Shown: positions 8,395 through 18,200 of the stretch, in pieces
Layout of the letters: each line of letters opens with the position of its first letter
Numbering within the stretch: the stretch's first letter is position 1
Source of the DNA: Rhodospirillales bacterium
GTDB lineage: Bacteria; Pseudomonadota; Alphaproteobacteria; Micavibrionales; Micavibrionaceae
Assembly (NCBI GenBank): GCA_020638335.1
Contig: JACKIT010000001.1
Span: 186,001-250,000 of the forward strand
Length of the DNA stretch: 64,000 bases
Direction: 5' to 3'
The notes under the pieces: model-generated
Told to the model about the DNA's origin: nothing
The model's input: only the letters and a program-made list of their open reading frames with translations
Databases searched by the model: none
Program-made: the position numbers and the translations under genes

Positions 8395-9507
8395 ATGGCG
8401 AAGCAACAGCGCGAAAGCACTCTGGATTCCCACATCAACCAAATCCATGTCGGAGATTGTGTCCAGATCATGAAGTCTCTGCCGCAAGAGAGCGTTGATT
8501 GTGTATTTGCCGATCCGCCTTATAATTTGCAGCTTGGCGGGGATTTGCATCGTCCAAATAACTCTAAGGTCGATGCGGTGGATAATGACTGGGATCAGTA
8601 TGAATCCTTGCAACACTACGATGAATTTACACGCAATTGGCTGGGCGCGGCGCGCAAAATTTTAAAGCCCGACGGGTCGATCTGGGTGATCGGCAGTTAT
8701 CACAATATTTTCCGTCTTGGGTACATCCTGCAGGATATGGGGTTTTGGATTTTGAACGACATTGTCTGGCGTAAATCCAATCCGATGCCGAATTTTCGCG
8801 GGCGGCGCTTTACCAATGCGCATGAAACATTGATCTGGGCCGGGAAGTCGAAGGCGTCGAAATACACGTTTAATTACGAAGTGATGAAGACGTTGAATGA
8901 AGATATTCAGATGCGCAGCGACTGGTATTTGCCGCTTTGCACTGGTGGGGAGCGTCTGAAAGGCGAGGACGGCAAGAAAGCGCATCCGACGCAAAAACCG
9001 GAGAGTCTTCTGTATCGAGTGCTTATGGCTTCGACGAAGAAGGGCGACACCGTTTTGGACCCGTTCTTTGGCACAGGCACAACGGGCGCTGTGGCCAAGG
9101 CTTTGGGGCGGAATTTTATCGGGCTGGAGCGAGAACAGGAATATGCCCAGCATGCGCGGGCGCGGATTGATGGGATTGAGCCTTTAGCCGAAAATGTGTT
9201 GAATATTCAGACTAAACGCGAGGCACCGCGCGTGCCGTTTGGAACCTTGATTGAGCGCGGGTTGCTCAAGCCCGGAGCTATTCTGACCGATGCGAAGAAA
9301 TGTCACCAAGCCAAGATTCATGCTGATGGTTCTGTAGTGGCTATAAACCGGATTGAAAGCATGCGCGGGTCTATTCACAAGGTTGGAGCAGCGGTGCAGG
9401 ATGCGCCGTCATGTAACGGCTGGACGTTCTGGCATTACACAGACGGGAAGACAACAAAGCCGATCGATGATTTACGGGAGAAGATCCGTACGGGACTTAT
9501 TGGATAG
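8395..9507 (+). CDS. ccrM: cell-cycle DNA adenine methyltransferase CcrM (GANTC)
   Basis: CcrM methylates adenine in GANTC late in the alphaproteobacterial cell cycle and so links replication to transcription. The 370-residue protein is a beta-class amino-MTase: motif IV DPPY at residues 40-43 comes first, and the AdoMet motif DPFFGTGT at 222-229 follows. The C-terminal 90 residues (about 275-365, with CNGWTFWHY) match the extra DNA-recognition domain of CcrM rather than a phage-type MTase. No restriction partner is nearby. The ATG at 8395 follows AAGGAAGG at 8381-8388; an upstream in-frame ATG at 8350 lies inside the GANTC cluster. The 3' end overlaps a convergent gene by 11 bp. Confidence 0.96.
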   Translation: MAKQQRESTLDSHINQIHVGDCVQIMKSLPQESVDCVFADPPYNLQLGGDLHRPNNSKVDAVDNDWDQYESLQHYDEFTRNWLGAARKILKPDGSIWVIGSYHNIFRLGYILQDMGFWILNDIVWRKSNPMPNFRGRRFTNAHETLIWAGKSKASKYTFNYEVMKTLNEDIQMRSDWYLPLCTGGERLKGEDGKKAHPTQKPESLLYRVLMASTKKGDTVLDPFFGTGTTGAVAKALGRNFIGLEREQEYAQHARARIDGIEPLAENVLNIQTKREAPRVPFGTLIERGLLKPGAILTDAKKCHQAKIHADGSVVAINRIESMRGSIHKVGAAVQDAPSCNGWTFWHYTDGKTTKPIDDLREKIRTGLIG

Positions 9508-10435
9508 GGGCACTTTCCTGCGGTTCCTGAAGCGCTTTTTTCTTTTTCTCCATCTGCTTTTTAAGGCGTTCCTGGTAGCGTTTTTTCAACTCTTCTTCCA
9601 TGTTCGAGTGTTTTTTCTTACGCTTAAAGTTTTCTGAAAATAAAAGCAGGGTTTTATCCTGATCACCATAAATTTCGTAGCTTTCTAATACAGCCAGCAC
9701 CTTAGTCAATTTCACATAGTCTATACTTCTTACGTCCTCCTGATATGAAAAAAACCTTATTTTCATCACCAGGTACGCATCCCTTAAATCATATTTTTCT
9801 TCTTTTTTTCTTGGGGTAATGGCAATCCCTTCCATCTTTTCCTTGATGTATATTTCTGCTATTTCAGGTGGGGTTTTAATAGTTTCCAGAGTAAAGGGCC
9901 GGTTCATTTCTGCAAACAGACCCTTTGGGTAGCCTTCAATTGCATATTTAGCCGGTTGATTACAAATATCCTCAAACAGGTCTTCTGCTAAAATTTCGAA
10001 ACGCCGAATTCCATTAATTTTATAGGGTTCCCATACATCGAATGTCTGGCTCTCAAGGTCATATTCTGCAAGCCGTAGCGGCTGGGTGTATTTAAACCTT
10101 AGAGGGAAATCAGACTTATTTTCTTCAAGAAAATTTCTGGCAGATTCTCTTATGTTTATCCATTCAAATTCGTTATCTGAGAATTCTTGGTACAGGCTAC
10201 ATTCATTAATAAATAAGAAATTATCAATGTAGATATCATCAATTTTGCCATTTTCGTTCGGCTTGAATTTTGATAATGCCCAGTAGAGTTGGGAAAGGTT
10301 TTTAATTGTGGGAGATTCGTATATGGCCGGACCTTGTTCAGGCTTTTCTTGAGCGTAGGAAACAGACGACGCCATAACGCCTACTATAATAACACCAATC
10401 CACACCCCTACCTTTTTAAACATTAACCCATTCAC
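9497..10435 (-). CDS. exported hypothetical protein, 312 aa
   Basis: Function unknown. The N-terminus has a signal peptide: MFKK, a hydrophobic run GVWIGVIIVGVMASSV and a likely cleavage site after SYAQ. The mature part is about 285 residues, rich in Glu, Lys, Phe and Tyr, and ends in a highly charged helix (about 265-302, with repeated KK and EEE) before a Pro/Gln tail. It may belong to DUF4852-type periplasmic proteins, but I cannot confirm this. An alternative start at 10423 would shorten it by four residues. It lies 47 bp downstream of mutY on the same strand and overlaps ccrM tail to tail by 11 bp. The base composition is more AT-rich than its neighbours. Confidence 0.8.
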   Translation of the reverse strand: MNGLMFKKVGVWIGVIIVGVMASSVSYAQEKPEQGPAIYESPTIKNLSQLYWALSKFKPNENGKIDDIYIDNFLFINECSLYQEFSDNEFEWINIRESARNFLEENKSDFPLRFKYTQPLRLAEYDLESQTFDVWEPYKINGIRRFEILAEDLFEDICNQPAKYAIEGYPKGLFAEMNRPFTLETIKTPPEIAEIYIKEKMEGIAITPRKKEEKYDLRDAYLVMKIRFFSYQEDVRSIDYVKLTKVLAVLESYEIYGDQDKTLLLFSENFKRKKKHSNMEEELKKRYQERLKKQMEKKKKALQEPQESAPIQ

Positions 10436-10482
10436 TTTCTGTTTATGCGCATCTTCACTGTTTAATTATACTGGGGTTAGCG

Positions 10483-11592
10483 TTAACTCGCAACTTCAAG
10501 GTTTTGTTTATTGGGCGACACCAGTATCTTGTGCGCCTTTTTAAATACGCTGGGTAGTTTGTCTCCTGTACTCATCGGGCATAACCAGCACAATTTTATA
10601 TCTTTAACGGGCAGTTTCGCTTTTAGCGTTGCCTCGAATAAATCGAGCTTCAAATCGAAATGTGTGAATGTGTGCTGCACCTGAATATGTAAAGGGGTTG
10701 GTATATTGATGTATTCAGGGTGCGTAAGGGAAGTGCTATCCTCATTCCAGTCTGTTGTTGGCAAGCCTAGCATGCCCCCAAGTAATCCTTGTTCAGGGCG
10801 TTGATGAAACAGCACTTGCTCCTGATCGTTCGTGATCCAGTAAATATGGCCGTATTTTTGCGGGCGGGTTTTGGCTTTGATTTTGCGCGGAAGTTGTTTG
10901 GTGATGCCTTGTTTGCGAGCCTGACAGGCCGCTTGTAAAGGACATAGGGAGCAGCGCGGCGCTTTTGGGATGCAGATTTCCGCCCCCAGATCCATCAAAC
11001 TTTGCGCAAGATCGCCGGGGCGAGTGGTAAAATCGTTATAAAATTGTGCGGCAAGCGCTTTGAGCTTTGGCTTTACGGTTGGCAACGGCTCTTCCACGGC
11101 AAAAAACCGAGCGACAACACGCTCTACATTCCCATCGACGACGGTGGCGGGTCGGTTAAAGGCGATGGCGGCAATGGCGGCGGCAGTGTAATCCCCTATT
11201 CCAGGGAGTTTTTTGAGCTGTTCCTGCGTGGCTGGAAAGACGCCTCCTAAATCTTCTGCCACAACTTTGGCGCATTTATGCAGGTTACGTGCGCGGGCGT
11301 AATAGCCCAGACCGGCCCATGCGGCCATGACATCTTCTTGTCTGGCATTCGCCAGATCGTGTACTGATGGCCAGCGCTGTAAAAACTTTTCGTAGTAAGG
11401 TTTAACGGCCTGTACGGTGGTTTGCTGGCACATAATTTCGGACAGCCATATATGGTACGGGGCAGGTATAGACCCTTCATTGGCACGCCATGGAATATCA
11501 CGGGTGTAGGAATCGTACCATCTGAGCAATTGTCCCCGAACTTTTGCAATATCATTTACGGAAAGTTTGCTGTTTGCTATGGTCACTGTCAT
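10483..11592 (-). CDS. mutY: adenine DNA glycosylase MutY
   Basis: MutY removes adenine mispaired with 8-oxoguanine in base-excision repair. The 369-residue protein has the helix-hairpin-helix glycosylase core (SEIMCQQTTVQ, then LPGIGDYTAAAIAAIAF with the catalytic Asp region VVDGNVERV) and the 4Fe-4S ligands in CIPKAPRCSLCPLQAAC, spaced C-x6-C-x2-C-x5-C as in the family. The C-terminal 130 residues form the NUDIX-like 8-oxoG recognition domain (YWITNDQEQVLFHQRP). It is divergently transcribed from dciA with about 40 bp between starts. A mutY-dciA-dsbA-smc neighbourhood is common in alphaproteobacteria. Confidence 0.96.
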   Translation of the reverse strand: MTVTIANSKLSVNDIAKVRGQLLRWYDSYTRDIPWRANEGSIPAPYHIWLSEIMCQQTTVQAVKPYYEKFLQRWPSVHDLANARQEDVMAAWAGLGYYARARNLHKCAKVVAEDLGGVFPATQEQLKKLPGIGDYTAAAIAAIAFNRPATVVDGNVERVVARFFAVEEPLPTVKPKLKALAAQFYNDFTTRPGDLAQSLMDLGAEICIPKAPRCSLCPLQAACQARKQGITKQLPRKIKAKTRPQKYGHIYWITNDQEQVLFHQRPEQGLLGGMLGLPTTDWNEDSTSLTHPEYINIPTPLHIQVQHTFTHFDLKLDLFEATLKAKLPVKDIKLCWLCPMSTGDKLPSVFKKAHKILVSPNKQNLEVAS

Positions 11593-11633
11593 GGTCGTTC
11601 CGGCTTCACAATAAAGTAGAGAGTTTGAATAGC

Positions 11634-12101
11634 ATGCGCCCCCTGTCAGAGGCTACGGCTAAAATCGCGGGAAAGAGCTTTGAGCGTAAATATATTGCGC
11701 TGGGTAGGATTGTAAACAACTGGCGCGATATTGTCGGAGAGAAGCTTGCCGATAAGGGGCAGCCGGTTAAAATCCATTATCGTAAAAAGAAGGGCGCGAA
11801 AAAACCTGATGCGACGCTGGAGATTGCGGCAAATAGCGCGGATGCGACATTGCTTCACTATCAAAAAGACCTGATTTTAGAGCGGATCAATCAGATTTTT
11901 GGCGAGCGCTGGATTAGCGCAATTAAATTTGTCAATGTCGCGTCTAATACGCAGACGAAAACATTCAAAAAACCAAAAGCCCCCTTGACTGAGGAAGAAA
12001 AAAAGACTTTATCCGATGTGTTGTTGAATATTGAGGATGAGGATATGAAAGCCCGCCTCGAGCATCTGGGTCAATCAATCATAATGGATGAAAAAGCATG
12101 A
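11634..12101 (+). CDS. dciA: DciA-like helicase-loader protein (DUF721)
   Basis: This 155-residue basic protein belongs to the DUF721/DciA family, which loads or stabilises the DnaB replicative helicase in bacteria lacking DnaC. The family fold is seen in VNNWRDIVGEKLADKGQPVKI followed by LEIAANSADATLLHYQKDLILERIN, the beta-alpha KH-like core, at about residues 20-90. The C-terminal half is charged and probably flexible. The frame is open 30 codons further upstream, but the ATG at 11634 fits the family start and avoids overlap with mutY. Its TGA overlaps the efp ATG by 4 bp. The helicase role is from family knowledge, not visible here. Confidence 0.85.
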   Translation: MRPLSEATAKIAGKSFERKYIALGRIVNNWRDIVGEKLADKGQPVKIHYRKKKGAKKPDATLEIAANSADATLLHYQKDLILERINQIFGERWISAIKFVNVASNTQTKTFKKPKAPLTEEEKKTLSDVLLNIEDEDMKARLEHLGQSIIMDEKA

Positions 12102-12664
12102 AGGTTAACGCTATTACACTACGATCCGGGAACGTGATCGATTACAACGGCAAGCTTTGGGCCGTAGTGAAAAATGACATTCAGCAGCCCGGCAAGGGCG
12201 CATCGGTGGCGCAAGTTGAACTGCGCGATATTCGCAGCGGCAGCAAGGATAACGTGCGTTTTCGGACGCAAGAGACTGTCGAACGCGTACGCCTGGAGCA
12301 GGAAGATTATCAATTCCTGTTTTCCGATGGTGAGGATTATACCTTTATGCACCAGGAAACTTTTGAACAGATTGTTATTAACAAAGAGCTGATCGGGCAG
12401 AGTGCGGCCTATCTGGTTGAGGGGATGATTGTCGAGATTGAAACTTTTGAAGGTGAGCCGCTGAGCGTTAAGTTGCCGGACACAGTTACGGTTGAGATTG
12501 TCGAGGCTGAACCTGTTGTGAAAGGCCAAACCGCCACGACATCTTATAAACCGGCTATTTTGGCTAATGGCGAAAAAGTGATGGTGCCGCCACATATTGA
12601 ATCGGGCACGCGGATTGTGGTGAAGAGTGAAGACGGCACCTATGTCGAGCGGGCGAAGGATTGA
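12098..12664 (+). CDS. efp: elongation factor P
   Basis: EF-P relieves ribosome stalling at polyproline. The 188-residue protein has the three-domain length of the family. The modification loop reads QQPGKGAS, with Lys33 at the position of E. coli Lys34, so it is a substrate type for beta-lysylation by EpmA, which is encoded at 47318-48313. The second domain contains DYTFMHQETFEQ and the third ends GTYVERAKD, both typical. It is translationally coupled to dciA (ATGA) and to suhB (TGATG), so the three form an operon. In this genome EF-P targets may include the proline-rich TolA and PopZ in the same window. Confidence 0.97.
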   Translation: MKVNAITLRSGNVIDYNGKLWAVVKNDIQQPGKGASVAQVELRDIRSGSKDNVRFRTQETVERVRLEQEDYQFLFSDGEDYTFMHQETFEQIVINKELIGQSAAYLVEGMIVEIETFEGEPLSVKLPDTVTVEIVEAEPVVKGQTATTSYKPAILANGEKVMVPPHIESGTRIVVKSEDGTYVERAKD

Positions 12665-13464
12665 TGGCTGTTACATCCCCTATTCTCAATGTGATGATCA
12701 AGGCGGCGGAAAAAGCCGCGCGATCATTGATCCGTGATTTTGGCGAGGTTGAGCAACTTCAGGTTTCGCAAAAAGGCCCCGGTGATTTTGTCAGCGCTGC
12801 TGATAAGCGCGCTGAAGAGTTGATTTTTGAAGAGCTGAAAAAAGGCCAGCCGACTTATGGCTTCCTGATGGAAGAAAGCGGTGAACATGCTGGCTCCAAT
12901 CCTGATTTCCGCTGGATTGTTGATCCGCTTGATGGGACAACGAACTTCCTGCACGGTATTCCGCACTGGTGTATTTCGATTGCACTGGAGGCACGTGGAG
13001 AGCTGACGCACGGTTTGATTTATGATCCTGTAAAAGATGAGATGTTCACAGCCGAGAAAAATGGCGGGGCTTTTATTCGTCGTAATAAACGCCTGCGGGT
13101 TTCCGGGCGTCAGGATATGATGCGCGCTACAATCGCGACTGGAGCGCCGCGCCGCGCCACTGGCGATCAAGAGCGTTTTTTAAGAGAATATACTGCGGTG
13201 CTCAATGTCTCCCCCGGTTTACGGAGATTTGGAGCTGCGGCGCTGGATCTGGCTTATGTCGCCGCCGGGCGTTATGAAGCCTTTTGGGAGCGCAAGCTCC
13301 AGCCCTGGGATGTGGCCGCCGGTATCTTGATCGTCAAGGAAGCTGGAGGCTTTATTGCGGAATTGGATGATCATAAAGCCAATCCTCTGGAGACTGGTAA
13401 TATTCTGGCGTCTAATGAAGGCATCTTTAGTGACATCAAAAAGGTGCTGAAAAGCACTGCGTGA
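12664..13464 (+). CDS. suhB: inositol-1-monophosphatase family protein SuhB
   Basis: This is a Mg-dependent inositol monophosphatase-fold phosphatase; in bacteria SuhB also acts with Nus factors in rRNA antitermination. The 266-residue protein has the two metal-site motifs: VDPLDGTTNFLHGIP at about residues 90-104 and the C-terminal WDVAAGILIVKEAGG at about 217-231. Glu in MEESG supplies the third ligand. Length is normal. The ATG at 12664 shares one base with the efp stop; a TTG immediately upstream is less likely. Whether it is mainly a phosphatase or a Nus partner here cannot be told. Confidence 0.92.
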   Translation: MAVTSPILNVMIKAAEKAARSLIRDFGEVEQLQVSQKGPGDFVSAADKRAEELIFEELKKGQPTYGFLMEESGEHAGSNPDFRWIVDPLDGTTNFLHGIPHWCISIALEARGELTHGLIYDPVKDEMFTAEKNGGAFIRRNKRLRVSGRQDMMRATIATGAPRRATGDQERFLREYTAVLNVSPGLRRFGAAALDLAYVAAGRYEAFWERKLQPWDVAAGILIVKEAGGFIAELDDHKANPLETGNILASNEGIFSDIKKVLKSTA

Positions 13465-13473
13465 GGCCGCAGA

Positions 13474-14214
13474 ATGGTGTTTAGACTGGTTTTTTTCCTG
13501 TTTTTCATGACTTTGGCTTCACCGCTCTTTGCTTTTGCGCAAGAAGGCAATGTCGAGATTAATCTTGAAATACTCGAGGGCTATAACCCACCGCCAATGT
13601 TTGGGCAGGCTGTGCCTGATGAGGTCCCTGCCCGATCAGAGCCTGTTATCAAAGCGCCAGAACCACTGGCGCGGGTGGTTGCCCCTTTACCTCAGCGCAA
13701 ACCCGAATATTCCGGTTTCATTCGCCAGCCGGATTTGCAAATTGATGAAGGTGAACTGGCTATACAAACCGCTCAGGACATTTTACGCGCGATTGATGGA
13801 GATTCCTCAGATGTTGCGCCTCAACCAGACGCTAACGTGGTACAGACACATTCCAAGCCAGCTCCAACACTTAAGGACTTAAGTTCAATGCGCAGTGATG
13901 GGACTTTTGAAATTTCCCTGCCCTTTGAGGCTGATAAAACTGAGTTGGACGAAGTACAAAGACGCGTTGTCTTACAACAGGTGTTAATCCGTTTGCAAAA
14001 ATATGATGATGCAACCCTTGAAATTCGTTCTTACGCCAGTAGCGCAGATAATATTGAAAGCGGGGCGCGGCGGACCGCTCTTGCGCGCGCGTTGGCGATT
14101 GAGGCCCTGCTGATGGATAAGGGCATTCAAGAAACACGTATTTTTCTTCGTCCTCTTGGTGCTGTGCACGGCGAACAGGAAAATGCTGCTGTCCTGAGCA
14201 TCTCCCGATATTGA
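13474..14214 (+). CDS. exported protein with degenerate OmpA-like C-terminal domain
   Basis: The 246-residue protein starts with a signal peptide (MVFRLVFFLFFMTLASPLFAFA, cleaved near AFAQE). A proline-rich, probably unstructured middle (about 25-135) leads to a C-terminal domain of about 110 residues. That domain resembles OmpA/MotB peptidoglycan-binding domains: it has a first strand ISLPFEADKTELDEVQ, then LEIRSYASS, then RRTALARALAIEALLMDKGI and IFLRPLGA. The usual Asp and Arg that bind diaminopimelate are not clearly in place (GHTD is replaced by SYASS, though ARRTALARA keeps Arg), so binding may be lost or altered. It lies 9 bp after suhB in the same operon. Confidence 0.75.
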   Translation: MVFRLVFFLFFMTLASPLFAFAQEGNVEINLEILEGYNPPPMFGQAVPDEVPARSEPVIKAPEPLARVVAPLPQRKPEYSGFIRQPDLQIDEGELAIQTAQDILRAIDGDSSDVAPQPDANVVQTHSKPAPTLKDLSSMRSDGTFEISLPFEADKTELDEVQRRVVLQQVLIRLQKYDDATLEIRSYASSADNIESGARRTALARALAIEALLMDKGIQETRIFLRPLGAVHGEQENAAVLSISRY

Positions 14215-14382
14215 AACCTCTTTCCTATCACTTGTGGATAATCCACCCTTGATCCCGCAGAAACATTGACATCATGGGCTTTGGAGTGGGAATTTTAGTT
14301 GCATTTCAAAAACAAAGACTGCTATGACATCTGACGATCAGGTGCGTTATGTGAACAACACCTTTATAAAGGACCGTGACCA

Positions 14383-15267
14383 ATGGCTGACAAGACTCCT
14401 AAAACGGATAAAAAGGAAGATAAAGGCGCGGCTGCGAAGTCGTCCGATACAAAAATTTTTATTGGCGTGGGGGTATTATTTTTATTCCTTGCCATTGCCT
14501 ATGGGATGTCCTTAGGCCCTATTGAAACTCCGGAAACGCCAGAAGCCAACATTGAAGAATCTGAAATCGATGAAATTGAGCAGGCCTATAGCGAAGATGG
14601 CATGGCTATAGATGGCGCCGAAGAGGTTGTTGCAGACGATATAGAAGTGGAGGTCTCCGAAAACCTTGAAACGTCTTCGCCAGCGTTTGATTTGGCGGCG
14701 GCGAAGAAAGAACGGATTTTGGGCGATCCGTCAGCACCGATAAAAATTGCCGAGCATAGCTCTTTGACCTGCGGACATTGTGGAAAATTTCACGCCGAAA
14801 CATTTAAAGAGCTGAAAGCCGCCTATCTTGATACGGGCGAGGCTTATCTTGTGTTCTCAGACTTTCCGTTGAACGCGCCTGCTCTGCACGCAACGATGGC
14901 GGCGCGGTGCATTGCTGATGATCAAAAGTATTTTGAATTTATCGGGGAGCTGTTTGAGACGCAGAAAGATTGGGCTGGAGAAAATAATTATCTCAGCCTC
15001 CTTGAAAGCAAGGCGGAGGCATATGGCATGGACAAAGCCACTTTTGCCGCTTGTGTGCAAAATCAAGAGCTGCAGGACAGCATTTTGAAACGCATGCAGG
15101 CTGTGCAAAAACAGTGGGAGATCAGTTCTACTCCAAGCTTTGTGATCGATAATCAGGTGGTGCTCAGTGGTGCACGACCCTATGACGATTTTGATAAAGC
15201 CATTAAAGATGCCGTGACCGAAATTCATGGCGAAAATTCCCCCGAACCCGCAAATGAGGGCGAATGA
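14383..15267 (+). CDS. DsbA-family thiol-disulfide oxidoreductase, membrane anchored
   Basis: The 294-residue protein has a charged cytoplasmic N-terminus, one membrane helix at about residues 34-52, an acidic linker (about 55-105) and a periplasmic thioredoxin-fold domain with a helical insert. The active site is CGHC (Cys130-Cys133) in SLTCGHCGKFH and the cis-proline is in SSTPSFVI. It resembles the DsbA/Com1-type oxidoreductases that sit next to smc in alphaproteobacteria and is likely to oxidise or isomerise exported thiols. It overlaps the smc start by 4 bp (ATGA). The 168-bp gap upstream contains no recognised gene. Confidence 0.9.
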   Translation: MADKTPKTDKKEDKGAAAKSSDTKIFIGVGVLFLFLAIAYGMSLGPIETPETPEANIEESEIDEIEQAYSEDGMAIDGAEEVVADDIEVEVSENLETSSPAFDLAAAKKERILGDPSAPIKIAEHSSLTCGHCGKFHAETFKELKAAYLDTGEAYLVFSDFPLNAPALHATMAARCIADDQKYFEFIGELFETQKDWAGENNYLSLLESKAEAYGMDKATFAACVQNQELQDSILKRMQAVQKQWEISSTPSFVIDNQVVLSGARPYDDFDKAIKDAVTEIHGENSPEPANEGE

Positions 15268-18200
15268 TTCAATTCAAACGACTGCGTATTAACGGCTTTA
15301 AGTCGTTTGTTGACCGGACCGAACTTGATATTGGTCCGGGCCTTAATGGCGTGGTTGGGCCGAATGGTTGCGGAAAGTCTAATCTCGTTGAAGCATTGCG
15401 CTGGGTGATGGGAGAAAATTCTGCGCGGCGCATGCGCGGCGATGGGATGGAAGATGTGATTTTTAACGGCACATCGAAACGTTCAGCGCGCAATATCGCC
15501 GATGTTTCTCTCCTGCTGGATAATTCCTCGCGCGTGGCGCCGGCGGCCTATAACGGCGCCGATGAGATCGAAGTTGTACGCCGGATTGAGCGTGACCGCG
15601 GGTCTAACTATAAAATCAGCGGCAAGAATGTACGCGCGCGCGATGTGCAGATGTTGTTTGCCGATACGGTCACGGGGGCCAATTCCCCGGCGATGGTGTC
15701 GCAGGGCCGCATTACCCAGATTATCAATGCCAAGCCGCTAGAACGGCGGTTGGTTCTGGAAGAATCCGCCGGGATTTCGGGCTTGTTCGCCCGCCGGCAT
15801 GAGGCAGAATTGCGCCTTAAAGCTGCCGATACAAACCTTATCCGCATTGAAGATATTTTAGGGAGTATGGAGGGGCGGCTGAGTGCATTGAAACGTCAGG
15901 CCCGGCAGGCCACGCGTTATCGCAATGTTTCAACGCAAATCCGTCAGATGGAAATTCTGATCGCCTGGATGGAGTGGCAAAGGCTGGATGAGCGGATGAG
16001 CGCCACGCGCCGGAGCTTTGAAGAAGCGGAAAGCCAGGTGGCAGCGCGTTTGAGCGTGGTCAGTGCGCTAACCAAAACGCAAGGTACGCAATCGGAAGAT
16101 TTGCCGGCATTGCGTCAGGCTGAAGCAGAGATTGCGGCTGGATTGCAAACGCAAAAGCTTGCCCTGCAACGGCTGGAAGATGAAAGCAGCCGAATTGATC
16201 AATTGATTGAGGAAACCAAAGAGCAGTTGGGGCAAGCGCAAACCGACAAGGACCACGAAGAGGCCTCACTAGAGGAAAGCAGCGGCCTGCTTGAAAAGCT
16301 GGAGGTGGAGCATAGCGCGATTGCGGCTGAGCAGAAGTCCGAGGATAGCAAGCTGGAAGAAAAAGATGCCGCGCGGGCGATGCTGGAAGCTAAAGTCCTG
16401 GAGCTGGAGGAGCGCTATAATGCCTTGATGCAGGGCACAGCCGAAGCCAAGGCACGAAAAAACGCGTTGGCGCAGCGGACCCAGAGCAATACACGGCGTA
16501 AAGAGACGCTGGAGGCACGGCGTGATCAGGCGCAAAGCGATTTGAAAGAGGTGCGCAATGCGCAGCCTGCCAAGGGCCGGGATTTTGAAAAAGAGATTGC
16601 GGATCAGGAAAAGGTAAAAGAAGATTGCGGCCAGAAAATTGAGACGCTGGAGACAGATCTGGAAACTGTGGCAGGCGATATTGACCGGGCACAAGAGGCT
16701 CTCAATACAGTAAAGAATAAGAAAGCTGAATTTGATACTGAAATCAGTGTGTTAAATAGCGTTCTTCAATCAGAAGATGAGGGTGATTTTGCGCCCGTGC
16801 TGCAAGATGTTTCGGCGGCGCAGGGTTTTGAAAAGGCATTATCGCGGGCGTTGGGCGACAGCTTGATGGCGTCACTGGATGAAAAAGCTTCAAGTACGTG
16901 GCTGCCGGTGAAGAGCACAGCTACCCTGCCCGCCTTACCAAAAGGTGCGGATGAATTGCGCCCGCATGTAAAGGCGCCGAAAGTTTTGAATATCGCGCTG
17001 TCGCAGATTGGCGTGGTGGAAACGGTGAAGGATGGCGATGCTTTGTGGGAATCGCTCAAGCCCGGTCAGGCGCTGGTATCCAAGGACGGGACTTATTGGC
17101 GCTGGGATGGATATTGCGTAAAATCATCTGCGCCTGATCGTCATGCACAACAGCTTGAGCAGCAAAACAAGCTTGAGAGCCTGATCAAGAAGCGACCACA
17201 AATTGAAAAAGATGTGGCAGTGGCGGAGAAAGCCCTGGAATCGGCACAAGGCCAGCGCGTGAGTTTGCGTGAAAAGCTGCAAAAAGAGCAAAGCGCGCTG
17301 CGCATTTGTGAAGCCAGCCTGAATGAAGTTCGTAATGAGTGGTCATCTTTGCGTGAAGAGCATGCCCGCATGCAGAGTGAAATTCTGCGGCTGGAGGATG
17401 TGATTGCGGTGGCAGCGCAGGAGATCGGCGAGTTGGAAAGCGCGCTGGAGAGTGATGCCAAGGAACTGGCAGCGTATGAAAGCGCCGATGAAGAGAATAA
17501 AGAACAGAAGCTTGAAGCTTTGCGCGAAACGCTGCAAGAGGCCCGGCAAGCCCATGGCGAAGCGGTGCGCGCCTATGACATTTATGTGCAGGAGCAAAGT
17601 ACACGCAACGCCCGGATACAGGCGATTGGCGATGAGCGGCTGCATTTGCAAAACCGCGCTATTCGTGCGCGGGAGCGGATTAAAGAGCTGAATGAGCGGA
17701 CGCAGAGTTTAGCCGAGAAGCTCAAAACGCTTGATGCGCGGCCTGAGGATTTCGAAGCCAATAAAACCAAGCTGTTAGATTTGATTTCGCAGTTGGAAGA
17801 ACGGCGCAATATGGCGGCGGAAAATCTGGCGCGCGTGGAAAATGAAGTTGCGGAAACGGCTAAGGCGCTAAAAGAGGCAGAAGGTGTTCTTGGTGAGGCG
17901 CGCGAAGCACGGGCGCATGCGCAGGCGCTGATGTCTTCGATGCAGGAGCAGCGCAGTGCGATGAGTCTGAGCATTGAAGAAAAATTCGATATGAAACCCG
18001 AAGAGCTGCCCGAGCATTCGGCGATTGATATGGATAAAAATCTGGGAGATCTGGATTCTTTGAAAGGCAAGAAAGAAAACCTGATCCGTGAGCGGGATAA
18101 TATTGGCGCGGTGAATTTGCGCGCCGAGGAAGAAGCGGCGGAACTGGAAAAAGAAGCCGGTGGGCTGATTCATGAGCGCAATGATCTGGTGCAGGCGATT

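Noticed and set aside
8395..9507. Restriction-modification system involving the DNA methyltransferase
   Set aside because: The protein has the CcrM domain order and C-terminal domain, sits beside rnhB as in relatives, and no endonuclease gene is nearby.
13474..14214. Pal lipoprotein missing from the tol operon
   Set aside because: The OmpA-like domain is degenerate, the signal peptide has no lipobox cysteine, and the gene belongs to the suhB-dsbA series.
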